Shown: positions 24,241-36,530 of the stretch, piece after piece | Position numbering within the stretch: the first letter of the stretch is position 1 | Layout: every line of letters starts with the position of its first letter | NCBI GenBank assembly: GCA_014155875.1 | Contig: JACEFZ010022421.1 | Coordinates: 604,001-668,000, forward strand | Reading direction: 5' to 3' | DNA length: 64,000 nucleotides | From: Cepaea nemoralis | Lineage: Eukaryota > Mollusca > Gastropoda > Stylommatophora > Helicidae | The notes under the pieces: generated by a model | The model's database searches: none | What the model was told of the DNA's origin: nothing | What the model saw: the letters and a program-made list of their open reading frames with translations, nothing else | Program-made: the position numbers and the translations under genes

Positions 24241-25070
24241 ATAAGCTGTGTGTAAAGTCCCCAGACGTTACATCTGTCATCATTCTATCTTGTTTTTTGT
24301 TGATGTAATAATCCACCAGGATTAATGTCTTACGTTGGGGACAATCTTCTTGTTAATGGTTACATCACTTGTTTGGCTTCGTCCCGGAATTCTATATAAT
24401 ATCCAAGTTCATCAAAGTTATAGCATTCTCATTTGTTAATTAAGCTAAATAAGTTATAATACGGATTACTTTTAGAAATATATGATTCTGCACCGGATTC
24501 AAGCTTCAGTTATATTACAAACACTTTATGGTGATAAAGATAGTTTCTGATCTTCTCTGACAATTATCTTGAAGGTTTTGCTGATTGTTTTTATGTGTCA
24601 AAGGCAGCTTTGGCATTGTGTGTCTTGTAACCCTGTGTCTTTATCGCGTATTGCTCAGACAACGGTTTTCTTTCGCTGCGTTCAAATTTCCTATACTTTT
24701 TGTTCATTTCATTGTGTTGCGTGCACTGTTATGTCATGGATTGCTTTCTTGTGTGTGTCTTTTTTTTTTACGTTCTCGTCTTGTATTTCGTCAGTTTATT
24801 TTGTTATCCGTGAGACTGGTGTAATCTAATATTGTCCCCAACAAACATCCTTCCTCATAATACAGCTGACGGCCTTTAAGAGTTAGGTCTGATACAAGGA
24901 CATTCAGGTCGAGTGAGTTCTGAAGAGGACTTATGTCCTTAGGAGTAGAGCTGGTGTACATAAACCAGCCCCGTCCTCCTTCTTCGAACTGATACTAAAG
25001 TACCGCCTCTACAGGGGCTGTGTTGCAGAGGTCTCCTTCCCCCCTCCAAGCTCAGCTGGACCAGTACCGG
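24241..25070. other. Unassigned stretch
   Basis: I can name nothing here. Two overlapping Phe/Cys-rich frames at 24569-24829 look like chance frames in T-rich sequence. Confidence 0.3.
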
Positions 25071-25072
25071 AC

Positions 25073-25475
25073 TTCATATCTGGTCTCAAGGTATGGTGTC
25101 CGCCTCGAGTGCCGGAGGTCGTGGATTCAAGCCCCGCTGAGGGCCGGGAATTTTTCACGTGGACTTCTAGTAACATAACTTCCCCTGGTCTCTGGGTTGT
25201 GAGATCGGACGCCCGTGTGTATTGCTGAACACATAACAAATCCCTTGGAAGTTGGAAATCTAAAAAGAGTAGCCTAACGGCGCTGCTCGGGCAAAATTTC
25301 GAGTTAAAAATCTACCCAAAGTATTTCAGGATCCTCGCCTGTGCTACGGAGTTCGTGCACTGAGCTGAAATTCTGCAGACTCAGGCCTGAGTTAGAAGTA
25401 GAACGGAGTACTTGTGGGTTACACCCGAGTGGCGTGGTGTTGATCCGTCTACTAAACTAAACTAAACTAAACACC
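25073..25475 (+). mobile_element. SINE-C copy
   Basis: About 400 bp with a tRNA-like head (TGGTCTCAAGGTATGGTGTC, B-box GGATTCAAGCCCC) and a long conserved body (GTAGCCTAACGGCGC, ATCTACCCAAAGTATTTCAG, GTTCGTGCACTGAGCTGA). The tail is ACTAAACTAAACTAAAC. It is nearly collinear with 39805-40208. Confidence 0.8.
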
Positions 25476-25798
25476 TGCGGAGAGGCATGTTGGGATGTAT
25501 CCGGGCCATGATGCAAAACATAACGTACAGACTAGCTGGGATTAGGACTAGTTGGGTGTTATATTCTTCACGAGTGTTAAATGTTGCATTGTCAACCAGT
25601 GACCAGAGGCAATCCCCAGAAGATAGCATCCTTTGTCCTACAAGCACTTAGGAGCCCGTGTCAGTAATTGTCAGCGACACAAATAAAGTGGAACTCAGAA
25701 GGAGCAATGACAAGATTGAGAAACAAGACGTGATAAATGGCAGGTACGTTTATCATTAAAACATGAGGACTTTGTCGAAGCGCAGAAGTCAGCAGGGC

Positions 25799-26112
25799 CA
25801 AGAGGTGAAATGCGCTAGCGCTTAGACTTCCTTTTATGCTGATGGCGGGTAGTGGGTTCATTCCACATACCCGTCAGTTGGACTGAAACATAAACTTCTC
25901 GTTCAGAAAGCAACGACAAACAATTGACCACCAGCTCAACTCTATTACTTTTACATGAGACAACCATCTGACTTAGCCACTTGCAGTACAAGAGGATTGT
26001 TCCATATTTGTAAAGTGTATGATTGCTAATTACTACTGTCGTGCTCGTCGGATACACATCTAAGACAATCACGCAATCGATATGTAACATTGGTTCAAGC
26101 TTTTGCATATCC
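25799..26112 (+). mobile_element. Diverged SINE-B copy
   Basis: A B-box-like GTGGGTTCATTCC (about 25851) is followed by CGTTCAGAAAGCAACGACAAAC at about 25900, matching the SINE-B body. The 3' half is too diverged to bound well. Confidence 0.4.
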
Positions 26113-27080
26113 TTTTTATAGTTTGTGTTTTGTCGTCTGAATACACTCTGTGTTATTACACCGAACTATGTCTTTCATTGACTGCTTGTACTACTTATAA
26201 TTTGTAAGTCTGAAAATCGTCAAACAAAAACACAAAAGAAGCCATCCATCCCACTCTCTCATTATAACGTACTCTCGCATATCTAGGGCAATATATCAAT
26301 AAAAGCTTTCACACGTATTCAGCAGCGGATGACATTTATTTATTCCTTACTACTTGTTTGGTGAAAAACAGAAACACATTCTCCCAGTTATGTTAGCTGC
26401 CTTATTTGACGATCTCGTAGAGTTTATCTGTTTCTATTTTATGTAATCCGGACCAAGCGATTTATTGAGTCGCAAGATGTAGCAGAGAAAGCAATAAGAC
26501 GACAGTCTGCTGGTTAATGAGACTATCCAGGGGAGAGAATAAATGTTACACAAAATAGAAGCCGTTAGTTGATACTGGAAGACATCGATTTCTTTCGTCA
26601 ATTTCTTTCTTTATTACTTAGTAGTAATGATGTGAAACCAACCAGTCTTATGTGTTCAATAAATGTTATTTATCAGTCACCGCCTCACTTGTTGTGTCTG
26701 TGTGTTTTTGTTATTTTGGGATATAGCAATGAAGCTGGCAAATCTGGCACTAATGGTATTATAAAACTGGTTTGAATCGAAAGTTCCTATATTTCGTGAT
26801 TTCAGTGTTCCTTGGGTGAAAACCTGGTAATGACAATGTTTTGAAGTTGGAATAGTTTAAAAAGCTTCCGTTTTCTATAGTTTGAATGCACGCTGTCGAA
26901 AGAAATGAGTTCAAAATCTAGGTGCTTTAAACGTCTTTACCTATCTACGTTAATGTGTTGTCTCTCACCATCTTTGCTCTTTCCAATACTTGTCTAATAG
27001 CTTCATACACATTGATGACTTGTTTGTTGCTGAATTGATGATTGTAATTATTTTGATGTAGTAGACTCAAAATGCCGGCT
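26113..27080. other. Unassigned stretch
   Basis: AT-rich, with no recognisable gene or repeat. Confidence 0.35.
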
Positions 27081-27312
27081 TCGTTGCTTAGAGGTTATGA
27101 CTTTTCTCTGTAATCTCGTATACTCTCGTCGGTAACGTAATGACGGTGAGAATCAGCAGTGGTTCGAATCGCATCGGTACTTACGGGGTATGTGGGCCGG
27201 CCGCTCAGAAGGCAGTGGCAAATTACTGAGCGTAATCTTGCCAAGAAATCAACATACAGCTGAAAGATGCTGGTGTTGACAGCGATGTCCTGTAAAGAAT
27301 ATGCAATATGTC
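27081..27312 (+). mobile_element. SINE-B copy
   Basis: The head has a B-box-like GTGGTTCGAATCGC at about 27158. The body (CCGCTCAGAAGGCAGTGGCAAATTACTGAGCG) and the 3' end (GTCCTGTAAAGAATATGCAA) match the other SINE-B copies. Confidence 0.75.
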
Positions 27313-27499
27313 TTTTAATTGTTTCCATTCGTTCATGTATTTTTCATATTTATTTGTCTTCTGCTGGTGATTAGTTTTCATTGCCATCTAGTTCTCTGTG
27401 ATGTTTCTTTCTGTGTAACTGCGCGAAAGCCAGTCTTCATAAAACATCTTATCGACACCATTGTTCATCAATTTTTCTATTAAGTATTGTTAAAGTTAG

Positions 27500-27745
27500 T
27501 TGCATATCCTTTACAGGACGTTGCAGTCAACACTATAATTTTTTTGGCTGTTGTGATCTCTTGGCAAGTTTACGTTAATTAGTTTGTCATCACTTTCTGA
27601 ATGACCGGCACACATACCGTTTCGTAAAAAACCAACGCAAGGCGTTCTGCTACCAAATCGCACACAGCTGTGTTTCGAACGCTGGTATACGGGATCGCGA
27701 ACTGCGTCCATAACTTCTTTGCCACGGAGCCGGCCTATTAAGTAT
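27500..27745 (-). mobile_element. SINE-B copy
   Basis: Reverse complement of SINE-B: GCATATCCTTTACAGGACGTTGCAG at the left, TTTCTGAATGACCGGC in the middle, and tRNA-like head near 27660-27740. Confidence 0.75.
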
Positions 27746-27796
27746 TACACCATCAAAATCAAGGCAAGGTGTCAGCAAACAAACAAATAAATAAAA

Positions 27797-27856
27797 ACAC
27801 ACACACACACTCTCTCTCTCACAAACACACACACACATAAAACACATACACACACA
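27797..27856. repeat. CA/CT microsatellite
   Basis: Compound CA and TCTC dinucleotide run. Confidence 0.9.
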
Positions 27857-27899
27857 AGGGGAAGTATGTAAGTAACAGGAATTTTCAGAGAAACTGTAC

Positions 27900-28270
27900 A
27901 TAAAAGTACGATCCAGAAATTGTATGTGTATTTGTTCCGCACCCCTCAGCAGGCTTGCCCACATGTCCGCTACCTTGTTGATTCCTTCTAGGTGAAGGTC
28001 TTTGGGTGTGACCATAAATCAGGTTTGCACCGCCTCCATTACCTCCTTTGTGATGATCAGAAAGCTGTGTTTGCCGCCTATCTGCTACACATTTTCTCAT
28101 AACCAAGATCATCAAGGACAATTGTGTACGCAGCACCGTGATTCATGCTAAAAGCCAGGGCTAGTTCATCAATAGTGAGTGGCCTGTTGTCATGGACTAG
28201 CTTGTCGGTCTGCTATTCCACTGTGTCAGTTGCCAAAATTGCAGGACTATCACTATGCCATTTACCACTG
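27900..28270 (-). pseudogene. Internally deleted mariner-type transposase remnant
   Basis: On the minus strand, about 28185-28070 reads RPLTIDELALAFSMNHGAA then DDLGYEKMCSR, the second helix-turn-helix of a mariner transposase. Only about 60 bp later, 28040-27900 reads like the mariner C-terminus (GINKVADMWASLLRGAEQI). The catalytic domain that should separate them is missing. The N-terminal match is clear; the C-terminal match is weaker. Confidence 0.5.
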
Positions 28271-28600
28271 ACACCGTGTCTTCCATTCTGAGTTATTTCT
28301 ACATATTCATACACTCTCCCTTGGCTCAAACAACCGCCTTTTGATTAAACCATCATTCTTCTGTAGATTGCATACATTTTCACACCGTCTGACAACAAAC
28401 AACGAATAACGCCTCGTTGTACTTCAACGATGCAATACCATAGTAGAACAGCCATTTTTGCGCATGCTCAAACTTCCAAGTCCTCACGACCCCTACACGG
28501 GGTATTGCCAAAGCGCCAGTCTGTGTCCTGAATAAGATTTTCCGTTATCCATGCTATTCCAAGAAATTTATAATAAAATTTTTATTACTTAATGATGTTT

Positions 28601-28675
<75 letters not shown>

Positions 28676-28690
28676 TGTGTGTGTGTGTGT
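28601..28690. repeat. GT/GC microsatellite
   Basis: GT run, then GCGT tetranucleotide run, then GT run. Confidence 0.95.
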
Positions 28691-29038
28691 TCATATTAGT
28701 AACTATTGGTGTAATGGTGTCTTCAATACCCTATGTTGTCATGGCAGGAGTGAATTAGCTTCTGACAGTTAGATCGATTTCTAGAATTGATCTCGGAAAT
28801 TAATGCCAGTCTGCTTTTAATACTGAACACTTTTACCATCACCAGTTGTTTGGTCATCACAAATATGAACCTAATGCCATATCTCCAATTTTCGTTAATA
28901 GCAGTGCTCTGTGACTTTAAGGCAAACCTAAATGCTCATACAGTGCCTATGTGCCAGTAATTCCGACACCATGAATATAACTGTATAAATTAATTAGGGG
29001 TCTAAGAAATAATTAGCTAGATTTGGCAATACTCTTGT

Positions 29039-29690
29039 CACAACAGGAAACGAGTAAGAAATACATAATTAATATACATAATACGAGCAATGCTGTAGAA
29101 AAAAAAAATGTGGAACGCGAAGAGCGTATTAGTCACATCAGGAAATGAATGAGAAATACATCATTACCATACAAAATACGTACAATGCTAAAGAAATAAA
29201 TGGGAGCTGCGAAAAGCGTACTTTAGTCACATCAGGAAATGAGTGAGAAATACATCATTACCATACAAAATACGTACAATGCTAAAGAAATAAATGGGAG
29301 CTGCGAAGAGCGTACTTTAGTCACATAGGGAAATCAGTGAGAAATACATCATTACCATACAGAATACGTGCAATGCTAAATACATAAATGGGAGCTGTGA
29401 AAAGCATACTTTAGTCACATGAGGAAATCAGTGAGAAATACATCATTACCATACATAATACGTAAAATGCTAAAGAAAAAAATGGGAGCTGCGAATAGAT
29501 TACTTTAGTGACATCAAGAAATCAGTGAGAAATGCATCATTACCATACAGAATACGTACAATGCTAAATAAATAAATGGGAGCTGCGAAAATCGTACTTT
29601 AGTCACATCAGGAAATGAGTGAGAAATGCATTACTACCATACAGAGGACGTGCAATGCTTCAGTAAAAATGGTAGCTGCGACAGCGTAGT
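29039..29690 (+). repeat. 94 bp minisatellite, about seven copies
   Basis: The CACATCAGGAAATGAGTG segment recurs at 29134, 29228, 29322, 29416, 29510 and 29604, a strict 94 bp period; a diverged first copy starts near 29039. Each monomer carries AAATGGGAGCTGCGAAAAGC. The last copy runs into ATGGTAGCTGCGACAGCGTAGTGG at about 29669, a tRNA-like SINE head. Confidence 0.95.
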
Positions 29691-29747
29691 GGCTAGACGC
29701 TATCTTGTCGGCCCGGTGGTATCTTGTATTTCGGTTGTGCCATGCGT

Positions 29748-30005
29748 TTGTCGGCTGGCCGAGTGGCTAGAACGCCGGACTCTCCTTCGGGAGACCTGTG
29801 TTCGATCCCTCGGTAAGGTGTGGGATTTTTTTTCTGTCGGGGGCAAAAAGAAATTCCTAACCTGCACAGTTCGCGGCGACTGCACTAGCCAGGCGGCCTT
29901 AATTCCTCAGGCTCAAAGACCCCTCTGCCATACACCGCAATGTACAGTATTGGCAGTAAATGACAGTTTATGCGTTTGTATAAACTGTCTCCAACAAAAT
30001 ATTTA
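29748..30005 (+). mobile_element. SINE-D copy
   Basis: The tRNA-like head looks Ser/Leu-like: GGCTGGCCGAGTGGCTAGAA, a stem CTCTCCTTCGGGAGA, and B-box GTGTTCGATCCC. The body (GACTGCACTAGCCAGGCGG, GGCAGTAAATGACAGTTTAT) is the inverse of 50105-50345. There is no tRNA-like acceptor stem pairing, so it is not a tRNA gene. Confidence 0.75.
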
Positions 30006-30049
30006 CATATGACTCAATAAACACGCAGAATATTGTGCCGACGGTTTGT

Positions 30050-30290
30050 GATAGACGTATGTCGCAGTCACATAAATTAACACCATTATGGTCCTGGTTC
30101 AATCCTCAGTAGTGGCATAATTGTTTCCTCTTGGGACGACTCAGCCTCTGGGTGCCAGATAATGTTTAGCTTCATCTGATGAGGAGTCTTTATAAGTCTT
30201 TATTTTCAAAGGGCTAAGAATTGGGCACACAGGCCCGTCTGACATAATCTGCAAACCTGAATGGATAGGAACACATCTTCTTAAACATCC
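30050..30290 (+). mobile_element. Possible tRNA-derived SINE head (SINE-G)
   Basis: B-box-like GGTTCAATCCTC at about 30098, followed by moderately unique sequence. It resembles the head region at 46960-47100 only weakly. Confidence 0.3.
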
Positions 30291-30430
30291 GATGTGCTGA
30301 TGCCAAGGTAAGGGGTTTAACCCCTATATCGGACAGTTGAACTAAAATGTTGACCTATCGTCCTTGACTTGGGGACGTTAATTATAAGTACTTCTGAAGT
30401 CGGAGTGGGTTCGCCTAGTGAAGAAGGACA
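30291..30430 (+). mobile_element. SINE-H copy
   Basis: GGGGTTTAACCCC (B-box-like), then TTGACTTGGGGACGTTA and GAAGTCGGAGTGGGTTCGCC. The reverse complement recurs at 34735-34870. Confidence 0.55.
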
Positions 30431-30939
30431 CTGTTAATAGATAAGCTAATCAACACACAAATTTCAGTCCAGCACTATTAAAAGTAGTGTGCATGGACTA
30501 CGCTTGAGTTCAAAGCTAGCACCTCAAAAACAAACCCCAAAAAAATCTGGTGATGAGAGGAGGTATGGAAATGAACTGGTCACACGACTTAAATATGCCG
30601 AGACTATATGACGAATATAAATATGACGACAAAACACCTCACACCCATACAGCAGTATATGAAGATAACACACCCCACACTCATGCAGGAGTATATATAG
30701 ACAAAACACCTAAGACCCATACTGCAGTATTTACCAGGGGATTAATTCACCTCTACTATACCTATAGCACATGCCAACTTTTACGTGTTGTCTTCACACC
30801 CACAATACACCCATGTTTGAATTTTTGCATAGAGTACATTCGAGTTGAAGATATAACACTTACAATTGTATTAAAAACGTGCCAGAAGCCTGCAGTAGGT
30901 ATGTGAAATGTTAGAACCACCACATTTTGTTAGACCTGA

Positions 30940-31095
30940 GTGCATTGGGGGAATAGGTGGCCAGTCTGTCCCTCACTAGGTAACGACGAGAGCTGACAGT
31001 GAACCCTTGTCATAAACTACTATTGTCTGCAAAACTTTCTAACCGTTACATAACCACATTTCCGGCGGTTCAGCCGCTTTGCTTAGAATCAAACA
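30940..31095 (-). mobile_element. SINE-E copy
   Basis: AATAGGTGGCCAGTCTGTCCC at about 30955 matches 8063 and 50810. The tRNA-like part would lie toward 31090 on the minus strand. Confidence 0.5.
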
Positions 31096-31144
31096 CGCGG
31101 ATTTAAGGGAACACGTGCCCAGTCCTCAACAAAGGATACAAATG

Positions 31145-32248
<1,104 letters not shown>

Positions 32249-32657
32249 TCAGTGTTTGTCATATAGTCATATCCGCTTGTATTTGCTGTTTGTGTGCTAA
32301 GGAAAGCTTTGGCGACAAGGTTTCATTGTTTTTTTTTATTGTGATGGTGTTATAATAAAGCTTACCGTCCGCTTCTCGTGTTTTGGTGTTTAATTAACCG
32401 CAATTAACACCAAAATGCCAGCTTACTTTCTTATTACATAACTACTTATTTCATCTTTGATGTTACTGCAATCCTAGAATATTGATGATTGAATGCAAGC
32501 AGCCAGACAATCCTATCATTAGCCGAACACGTCCAAATCTGACACGGGATTAATCTCTGCTGACACCAGGATGTTTGTCGCTTTTGTTTGTTTTAAGCAC
32601 GGCGTTAGGGCTAAAACAACTTATGCTCATTATTTGTATGGCATAAACAAGGCTATA

Positions 32658-32704
32658 CACACACACACACACACACACACATGCAGAGACATAGAGAGAT
32701 AGAG

Positions 32705-32754
<50 letters not shown>
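32658..32754. repeat. CA and GA microsatellites
   Basis: A CA run, GATA words, then about 45 bp of GA. Confidence 0.9.
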
Positions 32755-32759
<5 letters not shown>

Positions 32760-32898
32760 GAAACAGAAACAAAGATAGAGGGACAGGGAATGACAAAGAG
32801 AAAGTGCGAAGGAGTGTGAGTGGGTGGGAATAGTTGCAATGCTAGCAGAGGGAATAAAACTTCTGGGTAATCGATGAGAAATATAAACAAACAGAAAA

Positions 32899-32992
<94 letters not shown>
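32899..32992. repeat. TA microsatellite
   Basis: Uninterrupted AT dinucleotide run of about 94 bp. Confidence 0.95.
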
Positions 32993-32995
<3 letters not shown>

Positions 32996-33459
32996 GTGAA
33001 CTGGCGTCTGATCTCATAACTTTAATTGTTGGAGACATTATACCATTGTTGTTGTTTTTTTAAAGCGTTATTATTTTCTAATTTGCTTTCGTTATTTCTA
33101 TTGATATTGCCTTATTTCATTCATATGTATTGGAACAGACTGCATTATTAACTGTCTATCATATATGCTCACGAACCGCGCACGAACCTATTCTCTGAGC
33201 ATTTCAATCTCGGAAAATGTTAAGGGGTAACTTCAAGAAGCACTTCCTAATCACATCGAGATAGGTTAAAGGAAAATTTGGTTTCTAAACTATATCTTTA
33301 ACACTTATAGAAAGTCGTTTTCATGTGTGAAATCTGCCGAGATACGAAAAAAAGAAATAGTTGAATATGTCGTCAAGTAGCGTTCTGTCTCCTCCTATAT
33401 GTTACATTAGACAAGTTTGTTTTTTTTGTTGGCGTTCGCTAGCTTTCAGCTCGAACGTG
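32993..33459. other. Unassigned stretch
   Basis: No gene or repeat recognised. Confidence 0.35.
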
Positions 33460-34733
33460 GTCCAAACACGCAACGTCTAGTAGCACTGGACTGAATGTTG
33501 CGTGTGGATTATCTTTACCTGTTACCAATGACCCTCGCAGGTTAAAAAGAGGACAGTCGGAGATGGGTCAAGCCGAAGACATTCTTCAACAGGTGTGTTC
33601 ACTTGATGACTTAAAACCTGGCGAGGAGTTGCCACCAGAATTATGTACGTTTTTTTCCGTTTGCATCCAACTAGGCAGACGATGCAGAACAAGAAAATCC
33701 GGCAGCTGTAGAGGCAGAAATACAGGTTTTGATCTTCGAGAATTCTTTAGAAGGTGATGTTGTTATTTACACAGGTGGGTCGGTCGTTCGATGTGTGAGA
33801 AGTTCATGGACCTTTACGGCTCCGTCTGGAGGGAGAATTGTGAAGGAAGATTCTGTTGGTTTTGTCTTGACCACAAGTAGCCTGACTATGGAAGTCATAG
33901 CAGTAAGTAAAGCAATTACATGGATCGAGACACAGACCTTCATTCAGGCATGTTTCCTTAGTTACTCGTAGTTAACCTCTCCAGCAGCTTGCCTATTATA
34001 TTCTGCATGTTTATTTCTCGATGCTCAGGAAGATAGAGATTGGGTGTGCCGAAGACAGTGGTTGTTGTTTCTGTAGCGGTCATGGTTGACTAAGGTTAGT
34101 TTCATTTTCGTGCCAGGGCATGCGGGTGTACATGGAAATGTGCAGGCTGACAGGCTTGCAGGTAAGGATACTGTGGAGAGCGGACTAGGCATGGACCAGG
34201 CTGATATTCTGAATGTGTTTTTTTTCCGCATATCCTATTTACAGGACATCGCTGCCAACATCACCATTTTACCGCTGTTATTGATTTCTTGGCAAGATTG
34301 CGCTCAGTAGTTTGCCATTTCTTTCTGTGCGACCGGCTTACATACCCCCGTAAGTAACCAACGCGGCGCGATACGCTACCGAATCTCGTGCAGCCGCGTT
34401 ACCATACGTGGAAATACGGGATTACGGAGAAAGTCGATAAGCCCTTCGCCAGGGAGACGGCCTGAATATTCTACGAGAATTAAAAGACTGTGAATCTATA
34501 TCCATGGTCAGACTGCGAGAATAACAAGATAACAGAGGTGTGGCCAAACAAGAACACTATGCAGGAAGCCAAAGAAGATTAATCAACCAACACAGTACTG
34601 GTGTCGTTAGTCGCTACACGCCGCGGGATTTATTGAGGGGAGGGAGGTGTCTGAGCACTTATAGACTGAATGATTTGATGTTCAATGATTATACCAGTCG
34701 ACTAACTAACTAACTAGTTTAACTAACTAATGT
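33460..34733 (+). pseudogene. Second copy of the RNase H-type LINE
   Basis: Collinear with the 3' part of 21780-23470 in the opposite orientation. It reads MGQAEDILQQVCSLDDLKPGEE (about 33563), VVIYTGGSVVR (RNase H start, about 33758; the canonical TDGS is TGGS here) and FVPGHAGVHGNVQADRLAG (about 34107-34164). A SINE-B breaks the frame at 34217-34461. The last part, near 34610-34700, ends in CGACTAACTAACTAACTAG, a short form of the TTAG tail. Stops between the RNase H blocks also inactivate it. Confidence 0.8.
34217..34461 (-). mobile_element. SINE-B inserted in the LINE
   Basis: Reverse-complement SINE-B flanked by CTGAATGT (34209-34216) and CTGAATAT (34462-34469), an 8 bp target duplication with one change. 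The intact LINE copy at about 22008 has a single CTGAATGC here, which confirms the empty site. Confidence 0.8.
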
Positions 34734-34734
34734 C

Positions 34735-34870
34735 CCTCGCCGTCAGGCGAATCCACTCTGACTTCAGAGGTACTCTGTAAATGACATCCCCAAGTCAATG
34801 ACGAGAAGTCACCATTTTACTCGAATTGACCGGTGGAGAGGTTGAACCCCCCTCCCCCCCCCCCAACCTT
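34735..34870 (-). mobile_element. SINE-H copy
   Basis: Reverse complement of 30291-30430 (GGCGAATCCACTCTGACTTC, ATGACATCCCCAAGTCAA, GAGGTTGAACCCC). It starts right after the LINE tail. Confidence 0.55.
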
Positions 34871-35464
34871 AGCACCAGCACACCGGATGTTTAAGAACAA
34901 ATGCTCTTGTCCATTCGGCCTAGCTTACCTCCCATTAGACATGACAAATGCCAGAATAAGTTTTGTTTTAGAAAAGCTGTCGGTTTACTGAGTTCGGGTC
35001 TAAAATGCGCATTTAAAGCGACAGGAACTATATTATTTGAGTGAACGAACGAGGGGGTTCTTAATCGAATTCGTGCGTTTAACATTTTCGTAAAAGCCCA
35101 CGTAAAAGTTGAGCACTAAAAGTAAAGCTGTCAGAAGTTCTAGAGAGGCTGGCTGATTGTTCTCTTTTATCGTCAGATGTCCATCGGTGTACTTTCTTGT
35201 CCTCAAAAGCTCAATAATTATTTTTGATCGAGATCAATGCACTCGGAGAAACGTCAAATAGAGCACTCCAGCGCCAATATTTTTGACGAAATTTTGAACG
35301 ACTTAGTATCCTTCAAAACTTAATCAATTAAAATGTAAGATCGTAGAGTGGAATGGAGAGTTATAATCACCATTGTCTACTCCACTGCAGGCAGTTGAAG
35401 AGGGTAGCTACAACACATATGGACAACTACAAATAAAATAACTTTCACCACCTTGATACTTATT
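34871..35464. other. Unassigned stretch
   Basis: No recognisable gene or repeat. Confidence 0.35.
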
Positions 35465-35935
35465 GGGTATATGGTGGTAGCCTCAGTCGGCACTCGATGG
35501 GTACTGTTGTCAATATCACGTCTGCGACCTTTTTTTTTTTTGCATATCCCTTACAGGACGTTGCAGTCAACATCGACATTTTTCAGCTACTGTTGATATA
35601 CTAGGCAAGATTACGCTTAGTAGTTTGCCATTGATTTCTGAGCGACCAGCTCACATACCCCGTAAGTTACCAATACGGCGAGAACTGCTACAGATTCTCG
35701 CTCAGGTTACGTTACTCACGAGAATATACATGATTACGGAGAAAGACGTTAACTCCTAGCCAGGATGAACTGCCTCATTTACTTGTCAGGAAATGTGTTG
35801 GCAGCCATTGCAATCTGGGTCAATCTGGAGCTCAGATCACTGAAAAGAAAGATCGCCTCTTCTAAGGGGATTCAACCACATGGCCAGCGGGCCAGCAGGC
35901 AAGCGTATTAATCACTGCGATGCCCGGGCGTCCCA
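35465..35935 (-). mobile_element. SINE-A copy split by a SINE-B
   Basis: The left part, 35465-35535 (CAATATCACGTCTGCGACC), and the right part, 35778-35935, together match SINE-A. The right part has GCCTCATTTACTTGTCAGG, CTGGGTCAATCTGG, the B-box complement GGGGATTCAACC and the A-box region near 35900-35930. Confidence 0.7.
35540..35777 (-). mobile_element. SINE-B inserted in SINE-A
   Basis: GCATATCCCTTACAGGACGTTGCAG at 35542 and TTTCTGAGCGACCAGC in the middle mark a reverse SINE-B. A T run precedes it. Any target duplication is too worn to call. Confidence 0.7.
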
Positions 35936-36530
35936 TAAATGGTGAAGAACATGTTGAATGGACCGCTGCCTCGGTATTATCACACAATTTGTGAACATCT
36001 GCTAGCAAGAAGATAGTGATAGCCTGTGTGATATACTGGTGTACATATCTTCATCGCCCGTGATACGGTGTTCGTTCATTACGACTTCTTGTGAACAAAT
36101 CTCGGTGCTGTTAATTCTGGAGTCGACATATTCAAAGCTTGTGACATGTTGAATTTCTTCATTTGTCGAATATGATTTTTGGTTGACATGTACTCGTAGT
36201 TTTATCTGTGGACATTTCTTGTTGAAGCTCAGACAAAGATTATGATCGTTATTCTGTCTTTTAACAGATAGGATTAACTCTTTTAATCCCTTAGCACAAT
36301 TTGAGAGAAGGATTGTGTCATCTGCCTATCTGAGTTCTGGAACTGGATTTCCACTAATTATAAAAGGATCAAAAATGTCTCTGGTCTGATTATCTTGTAT
36401 GTTTCTTATTACAATTGTTGCATATAAATTGAACAGGAATAGGATGAGAATACAGCCATGAACTACTCTCCATTGAACCTCAAAACAGTTTCACGTTTTA
36501 CCAGCTACTGCAACAGCTGCTTGTTATTCG
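35936..36530 (-). pseudogene. LINE reverse transcriptase fragment
   Basis: Minus-strand frames near 36330-36080 read ADDTILLSNCAKGLKELIL (palm motif C), then LSFNKKCPQIKLRVHVNQK and HVTSFEYVDSRINS, the usual order after RT motif C in LINEs (YLGS is degraded to YVDS). Stops break it on both sides. Upstream RT motifs are not readable. Confidence 0.65.

Noticed and set aside
24569..24829. Two overlapping Phe/Cys-rich frames as a membrane protein
   Set aside because: T-rich sequence yields hydrophobic frames in two phases at once; no start context or family match.
29039..29690. CRISPR array
   Set aside because: The whole 94 bp unit repeats with no variable spacers, and the context is eukaryotic. 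It is a minisatellite.
29748..29830. tRNA gene of Ser/Leu type
   Set aside because: A- and B-box are present, but no acceptor stem pairs, and the sequence continues into a body shared with an inverted copy at 50 kb. It is a SINE.
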